DNA of 64,000 nt, taken from contig NC_014830.1 of the NCBI RefSeq assembly GCF_000184685.1, positions 1,984,001 through 2,048,000 of the forward strand. Direction: 5' to 3'. The notes beneath the pieces are model-generated. The model was not told the origin of the DNA. It searched no databases and worked only from the letters and a program-made list of their open reading frames with translations. Below, in pieces: positions 10,659 through 19,741 of the stretch. This DNA comes from Intrasporangium calvum DSM 43043. GTDB lineage: Bacteria; Actinomycetota; Actinomycetes; Actinomycetales; Dermatophilaceae. The number at the start of each line of letters is the position of its first letter. Positions within the stretch are counted from its first letter, which is position 1. A program made the position numbers and the translations under genes.

Positions 10659-11051
10659 TCAGGGCCCGGCCCGGCGGGTGCCGCGCGGGCTCGCGAGGAA
10701 GCGCCAGCCGACGAGCAGCACCGCCAGGACGACTGCGGCCACCGCGACAAAGGCCCAGGCGACGCTGCCCAGCACGACGACGCGCAGCAGCATGCCGATG
10801 ACGAGGGTCGAGAACCACACCGTGATGCCCGGCCCCACCTCGAGCGGCCACGACCCGCGGCGAGCCCGCACGACGAGCCAGCCGACCGCCGCGCCGAGGA
10901 GGAACGGGCTCGCCGTGGCGAGCACCCCACCCGGGGACAGCCCCTCGTCGTGGGAGGACCGTCCGATGACCGCGAAGACCACCACGAGCACGACGTCGAG
11001 GGCGAAGGCCACCACAGGATGGCGCCAGTAAGGCCGCTGTGTCGCCGTCAC
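10659..11051 (-). CDS. DUF3054 four-helix membrane protein
   Basis: 130 aa with about four hydrophobic segments, near residues 14-28, 44-62, 76-93 and 98-116. The pattern resembles the actinobacterial DUF3054 family, including the polar HPVVAFALDVVLVVVFAVIGR start and the central SPFLLGAAVGWLVVRARRG. No function is known for the family. The gene follows prs by four bases on the same strand, so the two are probably co-transcribed. It ends at the repeat-built terminator. Confidence 0.7.
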   Translation of the reverse strand: MTATQRPYWRHPVVAFALDVVLVVVFAVIGRSSHDEGLSPGGVLATASPFLLGAAVGWLVVRARRGSWPLEVGPGITVWFSTLVIGMLLRVVVLGSVAWAFVAVAAVVLAVLLVGWRFLASPRGTRRAGP

Positions 11052-11055
11052 GGCG

Positions 11056-12045
11056 TCAGGCGAGCGTCTCGAAGGGCAGACGCGCCTGTGGGGGAGCGTA
11101 GGCGGGGTCGACGCCCTCGAAGAGGGACGACACCGACCGGCCGTGGTGGATCCGGTCGATCGCCTCGGCGAGCAGCGCCGCCACCGACCGCACCCGCAGC
11201 TCGGGCCACCCCACGGGAGGCGGGACGGTGTCGGTGGTCACGACCTCGGTGACGAACGGGTGCCCGCGGAGCCGCTCGACGGCCTTGCCGGCGAACAGCC
11301 CGTGGGTGCACACGACCGTCGCCTCGGTGGCCCCGGCGTCGCGAAGGCGGTCCATCAGCTCGAGCATCGAGCCGCCCGTCGCGATCTCGTCGTCGAGGAT
11401 GATGGCCCGGCGCCCCGCGACGTCGCCCACGATCGAGTCGATCACCACCTCCTCGTCGGAGATGCGCCGCTTCGAGCCGGCTGCGACCGGCAACCCCAGG
11501 AGCCGGGCGAACTGGCTGGCGACCTTGGCGTTGCCGAGGTCCGGGCTGACGACGACGCAGTCCTTGAGGTCGGACCCGCGGAAGTGGTCGGCCAGGACGC
11601 CGATGGCGGTCAGATGGTCGACCGGCATGGAGAAGAAGCCGTGCACCTGCGGGGCGTGCAGCGCCATGGTGAGGACCCGGTGGGCACCGGCCGTGCCGAT
11701 CATGTCGGCGACGAGCCGGCCGCCGAGCGAGATCCGGGAGGCATCCTTCTTGTCCGAGCGAGCGTAGGCGTAGTGCGGCATGACCGCGGTGATCTGGGCG
11801 GCGGACGCCCCGCGCGCCGCATCGATCATCAGGAGCAGCTCCATCAGGTGCTCCTGCGTGGGCGGCACGAGCGGTTGGACGAGGTAGACGTCACGGAGCC
11901 GACAGTTCTCGAGGAGCTGCGCCTGGAGGCAGTCGTTGCTGAAGCGCTTGATGTCGACAGGGGCGCGGTTGACACCTAGGTGGGCGCAGATCCGGTCGGC
12001 GAGGGCGGGGTGGGCGGAGCCGCTGAAGACGACCACGTCTTTCAC
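11056..12045 (-). CDS. Divergent ribose-phosphate pyrophosphokinase-like protein
   Basis: 329 aa with the two-domain phosphoribosyltransferase fold of PRPP synthetase: an N-terminal VVVFSGSAHPALADRI start, MPHYAYARSDKK near 100 (the ATP flexible-loop region), and a C-terminal PRPP loop. The PRPP-binding motif reads ILDDEIATGGSM rather than the usual VDDMIDTAGT, and the VVSPDLGNAKVA segment also departs from the VSPDxGG form. It is therefore a paralogue of the housekeeping Prs and may have a different specificity. The GTG start (12045) has GAGAGGGG upstream. It is divergent from dop; a link to the proteasome is unproven. Confidence 0.8.
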   Translation of the reverse strand: MKDVVVFSGSAHPALADRICAHLGVNRAPVDIKRFSNDCLQAQLLENCRLRDVYLVQPLVPPTQEHLMELLLMIDAARGASAAQITAVMPHYAYARSDKKDASRISLGGRLVADMIGTAGAHRVLTMALHAPQVHGFFSMPVDHLTAIGVLADHFRGSDLKDCVVVSPDLGNAKVASQFARLLGLPVAAGSKRRISDEEVVIDSIVGDVAGRRAIILDDEIATGGSMLELMDRLRDAGATEATVVCTHGLFAGKAVERLRGHPFVTEVVTTDTVPPPVGWPELRVRSVAALLAEAIDRIHHGRSVSSLFEGVDPAYAPPQARLPFETLA

Positions 12046-12133
12046 TGGTGATCCCCTCTCGAGGTTCGCGTGTGCCTCGACGATAGTCGACCTGCCGGCC
12101 CGCCGCCCGGATGCTGTGGTTATGGTCTCGACC

Positions 12134-13654
12134 ATGACGGTACGGCGGATCATGGGCCTCGAGACCGAGTTCGGCATCTCGGTCCCCGGCGACCCGTTGG
12201 CCAACCCGATGTTCCTCTCCGGCCAGGTGGTCAGCGTCTACGCAGCGGCCCACGGGATCCGGTCCAACCAGTCCAGCTGGGACTACGCCTTCGAGGACCC
12301 CCTCCAGGACGCCCGCGGCTGGCACCTCGACCGTGACACGGCCGACCCGAGCCAGCTGACCGACATCGAGGACCCGACCCTGGCCAACGTCGTGCTGCCC
12401 AACGGCGCGCGCTACTACGTCGACCACGCCCACCCCGAGTACAGCTCGCCCGAGGTCACCGTCCCTCGGGATGCGATCCGCTGGGACCGCGCCGGAGACG
12501 CCATCGCCCTCGAGTCGGTGCGCCTGCTCGCAGAACGCCCCGGACAGGCACCGGTCAACCTCTACAAGAACAACGCCGACGGCAAGGGCCAGTCCTACGG
12601 CACCCACGAGAACTACCTCATGCCGCGGCGCACGCCGTTCCCCGACATCGTCCGCCACCTGATCCCCTTCTTCGTGACCCGACAGGTCGTGTGCGGCGCG
12701 GGCCGGGTCGGGCTCGGCGTCGACTCCCGAGGGGCCGGATTCCAGATCTCGCAGCGGGCCGACTTCTTCGAGACGGAGGTCGGGCTCGAGACGACGCTCA
12801 AGCGGCCGATCATCAACACCCGCGACGAGCCGCACGCCGTGGCGGACCGCTACCGGCGCCTGCACGTCATCATCGGCGACGCCAACCTCCTCGACGTCGC
12901 CACCCTGCTCAAGGTGGGCACGACCTCGCTCGTGCTCGGGATGATCGAGGACGGTCACCTCCGGGCCGACTGGTCCGTCCGCCGTCCGGTCGCCGCCCTC
13001 CAGCAGATCTCCCACGACCCGACCCTCACGACGACGGTGGAGCTCAACGACGGACGGTCGATGACCGCGCTCGACGTCCAGTGGATGTACCTCGAGGCGG
13101 CCAGGGCCTGGCTCGACGGCCGGGCGGACGACCCGGTGCCGGACGCGACGGAGGAGGTCATGCGCTACTGGGAGGACGTCCTGACCCGGCTCGGCGGCGA
13201 CGTCATGACGGCGGCCGGCCTCGTCGACTGGGTCACCAAGCTGCAGCTGCTCAACGGGTACCGCCAGCGCGACGGGCTGGAGTGGGACGACCACCGGCTC
13301 GCCGCCATCGACATCCAGTGGGCCGACGTGCGACCCGAGAAGGGTCTCGTGCACCGCTTGCGCGACCGCGGGCGCACCGTCGAGCTCGTCCCACCGGACG
13401 AGGTCCGCGCCGCCCAGGCCTACCCTCCCGAGGACACCCGGGCCTGGTTCCGGGGCAGCTGCGTCCGCCGGTTCACCCCACAGGTCTTCTCCGCCAGCTG
13501 GGACTCCGTCGTCTTCGACGTGCCGGGACGGACCACCCTCCAGCGGGTCCCGATCCTCGAACCCGAGCGCGGCACCCGGGAGCAGGTCGGGGAGCTGCTC
13601 GACCGCAGCGAGGACGTCGAGACGCTGCTCCGGGCGCTCGCCGCCCCCGAGTGA
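12134..13654 (+). CDS. dop: Pup deamidase/depupylase Dop
   Basis: 506 aa, carboxylate-amine-ligase fold related to glutamine synthetase. The Mg-ATP glutamates lie in GLETEFG (E10, E12) and the nucleophilic aspartate in YYVDHAHPEYS (D97). Between them is the ~35-residue Dop-loop (~45-80), absent from PafA, which identifies this paralogue as Dop. It converts the C-terminal Gln of Pup to Glu and also removes Pup from substrates. The ATG at 12134 is chosen because TATGGT (12121-12126) lies seven bases upstream, giving a leaderless mRNA; an ATG at 12122 overlaps that box. pup follows after 228 bases containing a tandem repeat. Confidence 0.96.
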   Translation: MTVRRIMGLETEFGISVPGDPLANPMFLSGQVVSVYAAAHGIRSNQSSWDYAFEDPLQDARGWHLDRDTADPSQLTDIEDPTLANVVLPNGARYYVDHAHPEYSSPEVTVPRDAIRWDRAGDAIALESVRLLAERPGQAPVNLYKNNADGKGQSYGTHENYLMPRRTPFPDIVRHLIPFFVTRQVVCGAGRVGLGVDSRGAGFQISQRADFFETEVGLETTLKRPIINTRDEPHAVADRYRRLHVIIGDANLLDVATLLKVGTTSLVLGMIEDGHLRADWSVRRPVAALQQISHDPTLTTTVELNDGRSMTALDVQWMYLEAARAWLDGRADDPVPDATEEVMRYWEDVLTRLGGDVMTAAGLVDWVTKLQLLNGYRQRDGLEWDDHRLAAIDIQWADVRPEKGLVHRLRDRGRTVELVPPDEVRAAQAYPPEDTRAWFRGSCVRRFTPQVFSASWDSVVFDVPGRTTLQRVPILEPERGTREQVGELLDRSEDVETLLRALAAPE

Positions 13655-13702
13655 CGACCACCACCACCCGCGACAGAGCCGGCGCCGACCCGCCATCGGC
13701 GT

Positions 13703-13784
13703 GCCACCTGCCTGCCACCTGCCTGCCACCTGCCTGCCACCTGCCTGCCACCTGCCTGCCACCTGCCTGCCACCGACGTGGCAG
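13703..13784. repeat. 11-bp tandem repeat (six full units) ending in a hairpin
   Basis: GCCACCTGCCT repeats with an 11-base period from 13703, with GCCAC at 13703, 13714, 13725, 13736, 13747, 13758 and 13769. The last unit forms a perfect hairpin, CTGCCAC (13767-13773), loop CGAC, GTGGCAG (13778-13784). Because every unit carries the same arm, the right arm could pair with any of them. It lies in the dop-pup gap. Confidence 0.9.
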
Positions 13785-13836
13785 AGACCCCTGCTCCGCG
13801 GCGCACGTGGGACGCCCACGCGGACTGAGCGCGAAC

Positions 13837-13882
13837 GGGTTAGGGTCGGGGTATCGGTGATTCGCGCTCTTTGGAGGTAGCC
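13837..13882 (+). promoter_or_regulatory. pup promoter and leader
   Basis: The -10 candidate TAGGGT (13841-13846) sits in GGGTTAGGGTCG, which is identical to the 12 bases before arc. The leader of about 30 bases ends in GGAGG seven bases before the pup ATG. Confidence 0.55.
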
Positions 13883-14089
13883 ATGCCGGGCCAGGAACAC
13901 GCCAGACCGCAGCGCAGGGACGAGGAGCCCCCAGAGGCTCCTGAGCCCCCGCCCGCAGCCCCGGCCGGAGCCGCGGTGAAGGAAGGGCTCCAGGACGACA
14001 TCGACAGTGTCCTCGACGAGATCGACGGTGTGCTCGAGTCGAACGCCGAGGAGTTCGTCCGCGGTTTCGTCCAGAAGGGCGGCCAGTGA
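13883..14089 (+). CDS. pup: Prokaryotic ubiquitin-like protein Pup
   Basis: 68 aa, intrinsically disordered, Pro/Glu-rich N-terminus followed by a helical region (~37-60) that binds the Arc coiled coil. It ends in GGQ, so Dop must deamidate the last residue to Glu before PafA can ligate it to a lysine. The start has GGAGG upstream. The stop codon overlaps the GTG start of prcB (GTGA), so the two are translationally coupled. Confidence 0.97.
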   Translation: MPGQEHARPQRRDEEPPEAPEPPPAAPAGAAVKEGLQDDIDSVLDEIDGVLESNAEEFVRGFVQKGGQ

Positions 14090-14919
14090 GCGGCCGACCC
14101 ACCTCCCGCGCCCCCAGGCTCGATGACGCGTTCCTGGCGAGCGGGTCGTCGTCCTTCACCGAGTTCGTGGGCGGGTACCGGCCCGAGCTGCTGCCGTCGG
14201 GTCGGCCGCTTCCCGTCGGCGCGAGCATCGAGGCGCCCCACGGCACGACGATCGTCTCCCTCCTGCACGACGGTGGCGTGGTCATGGCCGGCGACCGACG
14301 CGCCACGATGGGCAACATCATCGCCAACCGCGACATGGAGAAGGTCTTCATCGCCGACGGCTACAGCGTCGTCGGCATCGCGGGCACCGCGGGCATCGCC
14401 GTCGAGCTGATCCGGCTCTACCAGGTCGAGCTCGAGCACTACGAGAAGATCGAGGGGGCCATCATGTCCCTCGAGGGCAAGGCCAACCGCCTCGCTTCCA
14501 TGATCCGGGGCAACCTCGCGCTCGCCATGCAGGGGCTCACCGTCGTGCCCACCTACGCTGGGTTCGACCTCGACAAGGGCATCGGGCGGGTCTACTCCTA
14601 CGACGTGACCGGCGGGTGCTACCTCGAAGGGGGCCACCACTCGAGCGGTTCCGGCTCCCTCTTCGCGCGCGGCGCTCTGAAGAAGCTCTGGCGCCCGGGG
14701 ATGAGCGAGGAGGCCGCGGTCCGGGTGGCCGTCGAGGCCCTCTACGACGCGGCTGACGACGACTCGGCCACGGGCGGTCCCGACCTGGGCCGGCAGATCT
14801 GGCCCACGGTGGCCGTCGTCGACCAGTCCGGAGCGCGCTTCATCGAGGAGCAGGTCCTCGAGGGGCACGTCAGAGCCATCGTCGAGTCCCGCCGCGGCAA
14901 CCCCGGAGGTGCCCGATGA
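14086..14919 (+). CDS. prcB: 20S proteasome beta subunit PrcB
   Basis: 277 aa. A ~53-residue propeptide precedes the autocleavage site in HGTTIV, which frees the N-terminal threonine nucleophile (T54). The mature domain has the Ntn-hydrolase pattern ([15 protein letters not shown], then [10 protein letters not shown]). Beta rings form the catalytic chamber. The GTG start overlaps the pup stop, and the stop overlaps the prcA ATG (ATGA), making a tight pup-prcB-prcA operon. Confidence 0.97.
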   Translation: MSGRPTSRAPRLDDAFLASGSSSFTEFVGGYRPELLPSGRPLPVGASIEAPHGTTIVSLLHDGGVVMAGDRRATMGNIIANRDMEKVFIADGYSVVGIAGTAGIAVELIRLYQVELEHYEKIEGAIMSLEGKANRLASMIRGNLALAMQGLTVVPTYAGFDLDKGIGRVYSYDVTGGCYLEGGHHSSGSGSLFARGALKKLWRPGMSEEAAVRVAVEALYDAADDDSATGGPDLGRQIWPTVAVVDQSGARFIEEQVLEGHVRAIVESRRGNPGGAR

Positions 14920-15776
14920 CCATGCCCTTCTACGTCCCGCCCGAGCAGGTGATGAAGGACCGGGCCGACTTCGCCCGCAAGGGCATCGCGCGCGGCCGGT
15001 CCGTGGTCGTGCTCGCCTACGACAAGGGCATCGCCTTCGTCGCCGAGAACCCTTCCCGCGCCCTCCACAAGGTCTCGGAGATCTACGACCGGATCGCCTT
15101 CGCGGCCGTCGGTCGCTACAACGAGTTCGAGTCCCTTCGCGTCGCCGGCATCCGCTACGCAGACCTGCGCGGCTACTCCTACGACCGCACCGACGTGACC
15201 GCCCGAGCGCTGGCCAACACCTACGCGCAGACCCTCGGTGCCGTCTTCACCCAGGAGTCCAAGCCCTTCGAGATCGAGATCGTCGTCGCGGAGGTGGGTG
15301 CCCGGGTCGAGCACGACCAGATCTTCCGGCTCACCTACGACGGCTCCGTCGCCGACGAGCGAGGGTTCGTCGTGATGGGCGGGGCCAGCGACCAGGCCGA
15401 GGAGGCCCTGGCCGAGCGCTGGCGTCCCGGCCTCAGCCTCGGGGAGGCGCTACGGCTGGCGGTGGACGTGCTCGCCGTGTCGCCCGACGGAGGCGAGCCC
15501 CGCGCGCTCGGCGCGGACCAGCTCGAGGTGGCCGTCCTCGACCGGCAACGACCCCGTCGAACGTTCCGCCGCGTGGTCGGGCCGCTCCTCGAACGGCTGC
15601 TGAGCCGAGACAACCCGATGTCCGACGCGCCCGTCGACGAGGCCCACCCAGGTCACCCTGAGGTTCTCAGTGGTGAGTCGGATTCCGACGTGCCGGCACC
15701 GCCCCTGGGCCACGACAACGCCGGTCCGTCCGACGACGGACAGGGCCGCGACGACGGGCCCACGCAGCCGAGCTGA
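14916..15776 (+). CDS. prcA: 20S proteasome alpha subunit PrcA
   Basis: 286 aa. The N-terminus [20 protein letters not shown] is the gating segment of actinobacterial alpha subunits, and no threonine nucleophile is present. Residues ~240-286 form an acidic, disordered C-terminal tail rich in Asp, Gly and Pro, typical of actinobacterial alpha chains. GGAGGTG precedes the ATG, which overlaps the prcB stop. Alpha rings gate substrate entry and receive the GQYL tail of Arc. Confidence 0.97.
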   Translation: MTMPFYVPPEQVMKDRADFARKGIARGRSVVVLAYDKGIAFVAENPSRALHKVSEIYDRIAFAAVGRYNEFESLRVAGIRYADLRGYSYDRTDVTARALANTYAQTLGAVFTQESKPFEIEIVVAEVGARVEHDQIFRLTYDGSVADERGFVVMGGASDQAEEALAERWRPGLSLGEALRLAVDVLAVSPDGGEPRALGADQLEVAVLDRQRPRRTFRRVVGPLLERLLSRDNPMSDAPVDEAHPGHPEVLSGESDSDVPAPPLGHDNAGPSDDGQGRDDGPTQPS

Positions 15777-15822
15777 GCCGAGCCGGATGGTCGGGAATCT
15801 CGGGCCTACCCAGCCGCCACGT

Positions 15823-15858
15823 CGACGCCGTCCGGTCCTGGTGGGCCGGACGGCGTCG
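15823..15858. terminator. Hairpin terminator between prcA and the DivIVA-like gene
   Basis: Perfect 13-bp stem CGACGCCGTCCGG (15823-15835) paired with 15846-15858, with a 10-base loop. It lies between convergent genes, so it can act in both directions. Confidence 0.8.
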
Positions 15859-15901
15859 TGGGTGACGCGGCGGTCGAGCGAGACGACCTCGACGCGGAGA
15901 C

Positions 15902-17038
15902 TCAGCTGCTGCGCGCGGGCTCCCGCGACGAGGTCGGCTGCTCCTCGTCGCGATCCTCGCCGTTGCCTTCTGAGCCGTGGTCCGGCATCGGGATCGCCTG
16001 CATGACGATGGTCGTGTCGGCCGCGGACGGCTCGGCCACAGTGGACTGCTGCGCCGCCTGCTGAGAGGCGTCCTCCTGGACCGGCGCCTGTTGAGCAGGC
16101 GGCTGAGGGGGGGCGGGAAGGGCGTCTGCCGAGCTGCCGCCGCCGAGGGTGGAGAGCATCTGGCGGACGTTGGACAGCTGCGCGGTGATGGCGTCGCGCT
16201 GCGCGGTGGACGCGGCCAGCTCGCGTTCGGACTCCTCACGGAGCCGGCCCGCGTGGTCCCGGGCCTCGCCGATGATGAGATCCGCCTGCGACTGGGCCCC
16301 GTTGAGGATTGCCTGGGCGCGGCCACGCAGCTCGGCCGCCTCCTGCTCGGAGCGCTCACGCAGCTGCCTCGCCTGGCGCTCCGCCTCGACGAGCGTGGCC
16401 TCGAGGGCCTGCCGGCGCGCCTCGAACTCCTTGTCGGCCTGCTCACGCCGGTGGGCGAGCGTCGTCTCCAGCTCGGCTGTGGCGGCGGCTGCCTTGGCGC
16501 GGTGTGACTCGTACTCGGCGGCAGACTCCTGCCGCTGGGCCGAGGCGACGCTCTGTGCCTCCGCGATGATCGCCTGGGCCTCGCGGTTGGCCTGGGCGAC
16601 GACCCGCTGAGCCTCTTCGTCGGCTCGGGCCTTGGCCTGCTCCGCGTAGGCGCTGGTGGTGTTCTTCAGCTCGCCGGCCGCGTTGTTGGCGCGTTCGCGG
16701 ATGTGGTCGGCCTCCATGGCAGCCCGGGTGCGCATCTCGGCGGCCTCGGCGTCGGCGAGGGCCAGGATCTGACCCACGCGCTCACCGAGCTCGGTGTAGG
16801 TCTGACCCTGCGTGGGGGCCGACTTCTTCAGGTCGGCCATGGCGCGCGACTGTTGGGCCAGCTGCCCTCGGAGGTCGGCCAGCTGGGCATTGAGCTTGGT
16901 CAGCTCGACGCTGCGCTCGGAGGCGTCCTTCTTGGCCGCCTGCAGAGTTCGGTTCTGCGTCTCGAGGAACGCGTCGACCTCCTCCGGCTCGTATCCGCGT
17001 CGGGAGAACTTGAAGTTGGGTCTGTCGATCATGGCCAT
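15902..17038 (-). CDS. DivIVA-domain coiled-coil protein
   Basis: 378 aa. The N-terminus matches the DivIVA membrane-curvature/lipid-binding domain (FSRRGYEPEEVDAFL, ~12-26). A continuous Ala/Glu/Arg-rich coiled coil (~30-285) and a disordered Pro/Gln/Ser-rich acidic tail follow. Such proteins scaffold polar growth or division in actinobacteria. It is much longer than its neighbours' typical Wag31 homologues, and the true wag31/divIVA normally lies in the dcw cluster, so this is a paralogue. Inserted on the opposite strand between prcA and pafA. Start chosen at the first ATG; an alternative lies two codons in. Confidence 0.8.
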   Translation of the reverse strand: MAMIDRPNFKFSRRGYEPEEVDAFLETQNRTLQAAKKDASERSVELTKLNAQLADLRGQLAQQSRAMADLKKSAPTQGQTYTELGERVGQILALADAEAAEMRTRAAMEADHIRERANNAAGELKNTTSAYAEQAKARADEEAQRVVAQANREAQAIIAEAQSVASAQRQESAAEYESHRAKAAAATAELETTLAHRREQADKEFEARRQALEATLVEAERQARQLRERSEQEAAELRGRAQAILNGAQSQADLIIGEARDHAGRLREESERELAASTAQRDAITAQLSNVRQMLSTLGGGSSADALPAPPQPPAQQAPVQEDASQQAAQQSTVAEPSAADTTIVMQAIPMPDHGSEGNGEDRDEEQPTSSREPARSS

Positions 17039-17124
17039 CCAAGAGGGAGTGTGGAGGTGGGCGTCGGAAGGGGGGCTTGGCCATTGTTACAGGCCCCGCC
17101 AAATCGAGACAGGGGTGGTCGGCT

Positions 17125-18150
17125 TCAACGCCGCGCCGTGCGGTCCTCGGCCGCCAGGGCGGTGATGGCGGCCAGCTCGTCAGCTCGGGAGAGCCCCGCC
17201 CGGGACCGCGGACGGCTCGTCCCCAGCTGCCTCTCCCACGCGAGCGCGTCGGTGACCGAGGCCTCGAGGGGCCGGGTCGTCAGACCGGCCGTGGTCGCCG
17301 CGGCGGCGCTCCGGTCCATGAACGCCTGCCACTCCGGGTCATGCAGCCACAAGGGGAGCGAGCGAGGCCCCATGAACTCCTCGACGCCCTGACGAGCCAG
17401 GGCGGCAGGGTCCGCGTTGACGATGTCACCGGAGAAGCCGGCGACCCGGGCGGCGGTGCCGAGCACCTCCCGGAGCGACCGAGGAGTGCCGACGGCGTTG
17501 ACGGTGCCGGTGGTACCGGCCAGTCCTGCGGAGACGAGCCAAGCAGCCAGATCCCCGACGTCGACCCACTGCACCGGCTGGTCGGGGTGGTCGGGGGCGA
17601 GGACGGGACCTCCGTCCTGCGCGGCGTCCGCGAAGCGGGCCGGCCAGTAGCCGAACCGCTCGCTCGGGTCGCCGTGGCCGACGATGAGGCCGCTGCGAGC
17701 GATGAGGGCGTCCCCACCCCTGACCCCTCGGACGGCCAGCTCGCAGGCGACCTTGCCCTCGCCGTACTGCTCCGGCGTCCCGGTCTCCGCCTCCAGGGCC
17801 TGCAGGAGTGCGGCCGACTCGTCGGCTCCGGGCTCGTCATGCCGGGCGTAGACCGAGCACGAGCTGACGAACACCCAGGACGACGTCCGGTCGGCGAGGG
17901 CCCGCACGGCGCCGCGGACGTGCCCGGGTTGCCGCGCCACGTCCACGACGAGGTCCCACCCGGCGTGCGTTCCCAGCGCCGCGTAGGCGGCGGAGTCACC
18001 CCGGTCAGCGGCAACCCACCGTGCGCCATCGGGAACCTCACCCGACACACCCCTCGCCAGGCAGGTCACGTCGTGACCCAGCGAGAGGGCGTGGGCCGCC
18101 ACTGCGCCGCCGAGCCAGCTGGTACCGCCGAGGACGAGGATCGAGGCCAT
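17125..18150 (-). CDS. NAD(P)-dependent epimerase/reductase-like SDR protein
   Basis: 341 aa atypical SDR. The Rossmann motif is ILVLGGTSWLGGAVA (4-18), with a VFVSSCSVYA strand and a YGEGK active-site tyrosine/lysine (YxxxK). The C-terminal part carries WVDVGDLAAWLV, as in nucleoside-diphosphate-sugar epimerase-like oxidoreductases. The substrate is unknown. It lies on the minus strand upstream of the DivIVA-like gene (86-base gap) and is divergent from pafA, whose promoter lies in the 79 bases between them. Confidence 0.8.
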   Translation of the reverse strand: MASILVLGGTSWLGGAVAAHALSLGHDVTCLARGVSGEVPDGARWVAADRGDSAAYAALGTHAGWDLVVDVARQPGHVRGAVRALADRTSSWVFVSSCSVYARHDEPGADESAALLQALEAETGTPEQYGEGKVACELAVRGVRGGDALIARSGLIVGHGDPSERFGYWPARFADAAQDGGPVLAPDHPDQPVQWVDVGDLAAWLVSAGLAGTTGTVNAVGTPRSLREVLGTAARVAGFSGDIVNADPAALARQGVEEFMGPRSLPLWLHDPEWQAFMDRSAAAATTAGLTTRPLEASVTDALAWERQLGTSRPRSRAGLSRADELAAITALAAEDRTARR

Positions 18151-18229
18151 GGAGCGAGCACACCACTGGCACCGCGCCGCCGTCCACGACGTTCGCGCTG
18201 AGCCGAGAACCGGTGCTTAGAGTTGGTCC

Positions 18230-19621
18230 ATGGAGCGGCGAATCTTCGGGATCGAGAACGAGTACGGCGTCACCTGCACGACGCAGGGCCAGCGCAGGCT
18301 CACGCCCGACGAGGTCGCGCGGTACCTCTTTCGTCGCGTCGTGGCCTGGGGCCGGTCGAGCAACGTGTTCCTCGGCAACGGGGCCCGTCTCTACCTCGAC
18401 GTCGGCTCGCACCCCGAGTACGCCACGGCCGAGTGCGACTCCGTGCGAGAGCTCGTCATCCAGGACAAGGCGGGGGAGCGGATCCTCGAGGGGCTGGTCG
18501 AGGACGCCCAGGCGCGCCTGCAGGACGACGGCGTCGAGGGCGAGATCTTCGTCTTCAAGAACAACACCGACTCTGCCGGGAACTCCTACGGCTGCCATGA
18601 GAACTACCTCTTCGGCCGCACCGGCGACTTCCAGCGGGTGTCCGACATGTTCATCCCCTTCCTCATCAGCCGACAGATCACGAGCGGGGCGGGCAAGGTC
18701 GTCGCCACCGCCCACGGCGCCAACTTCGCGGTGAGCCAGCGCGCCGACCACATCTGGGAAGGGGTCTCCTCGGCGACGACCCGGTCGCGGCCGATCATCA
18801 ACACGAGGGACGAGCCGCACGCCGACGCAGAGCGCTACCGGCGGCTGCACGTCATCGTCGGCGACTCGAACATGTCCGAGACGACCAGCCTGCTCAAGGT
18901 GGGCTCGGCGGACCTCGTGCTGCGGCTCATCGAGCAGGGCGTGGTGATGCGGGACCTGACCCTGGAGAACCCGATCCGGGCGATCCGGACGATGAGCCAT
19001 GACCCGACCGGGCGCGCGACGGTGCGGCTCGCCAACGGAAGGGAGCTGTCGGCCCTCGACCTCCAGCGAGAGTACTTCGAGAAGGCGTCGGAGCTCGTCG
19101 ACCGTGAGGGGATGGGGTCCTCGGACACGAAGCAGGTCCTGGACCTGTGGGGGCGCACGCTGGAGGCGGTCGGCTCGGGTGACCTCGACTCCATCGCGAC
19201 CGAGATCGACTGGGTGATCAAGCTCCGCCTCATCGAGCGCTACCGCGCCCGTCACGGACTGGGCATGTCCGATCCGCGGGTGCTCCAACTGGACCTCGCG
19301 TACCACGACATCAACCGCTCGAGGGGCCTGTTCTACCTGCTCCAGAAACGAGGTCTGGCGGCCCGGGTCTCGTCCGACATCGAGGTCTTCGCTGCCAAGG
19401 TGCGCCCGCCCCAGACGACCCGGGCCAAGCTGCGGGGAGACTTCATCCGGGCCGCCCAGGCACATGGCCGGGACTTCACCGTGGACTGGGTCCATCTCAA
19501 GCTCAACGACCAAGCCCAGCGCACGGTCCTGTGCAAGGACCCGTTCCGGGCCGTGGACGAGCGGGTCGAGCGGCTCATGGACACCATCTCCCGCTCTCCG
19601 GAGGTGCCCCGGAGCCTGTGA
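18230..19621 (+). CDS. pafA: Pup ligase PafA
   Basis: 463 aa, paralogue of Dop without the Dop-loop. The metal-ATP site is GIENEYG (7-13), the catalytic aspartate is D57 in [11 protein letters not shown], and [17 protein letters not shown] is intact. The C-terminal [15 protein letters not shown] segment is the family's conserved Pup/ATP region. It phosphorylates Pup's C-terminal Glu and transfers it to substrate lysines. TAGAGT (18218-18223) lies six bases before the ATG, so the mRNA is likely leaderless. Separated from prcA by two opposite-strand genes. Confidence 0.97.
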   Translation: MERRIFGIENEYGVTCTTQGQRRLTPDEVARYLFRRVVAWGRSSNVFLGNGARLYLDVGSHPEYATAECDSVRELVIQDKAGERILEGLVEDAQARLQDDGVEGEIFVFKNNTDSAGNSYGCHENYLFGRTGDFQRVSDMFIPFLISRQITSGAGKVVATAHGANFAVSQRADHIWEGVSSATTRSRPIINTRDEPHADAERYRRLHVIVGDSNMSETTSLLKVGSADLVLRLIEQGVVMRDLTLENPIRAIRTMSHDPTGRATVRLANGRELSALDLQREYFEKASELVDREGMGSSDTKQVLDLWGRTLEAVGSGDLDSIATEIDWVIKLRLIERYRARHGLGMSDPRVLQLDLAYHDINRSRGLFYLLQKRGLAARVSSDIEVFAAKVRPPQTTRAKLRGDFIRAAQAHGRDFTVDWVHLKLNDQAQRTVLCKDPFRAVDERVERLMDTISRSPEVPRSL

Positions 19622-19741
19622 CCGCCGGCCAACCGGGTCCCGGCGGCCGCTGCTGACGCCGGTCACAAGGAGGCGGGTTACAGTGACCGGGGCCTTCCTT
19701 GGGGTGGGCCGATCGACCATTCCACGACCGAAAGCGTTCCT

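Noticed and set aside
8687-10930. Very long open frame antisense to arc, and similar ones antisense to pafB-helY and other genes
   Set aside because: High GC content and third-position bias create open antisense frames; the translations are Arg/Gly/Asp-rich with no family similarity.
12122-12133. Dop start at the upstream ATG
   Set aside because: That ATG lies inside the TATGGT box that fits as the -10 element for the ATG at 12134.
13703-13784. The 11-bp array as a CRISPR locus
   Set aside because: Units are directly contiguous, with no spacers and no cas genes nearby.
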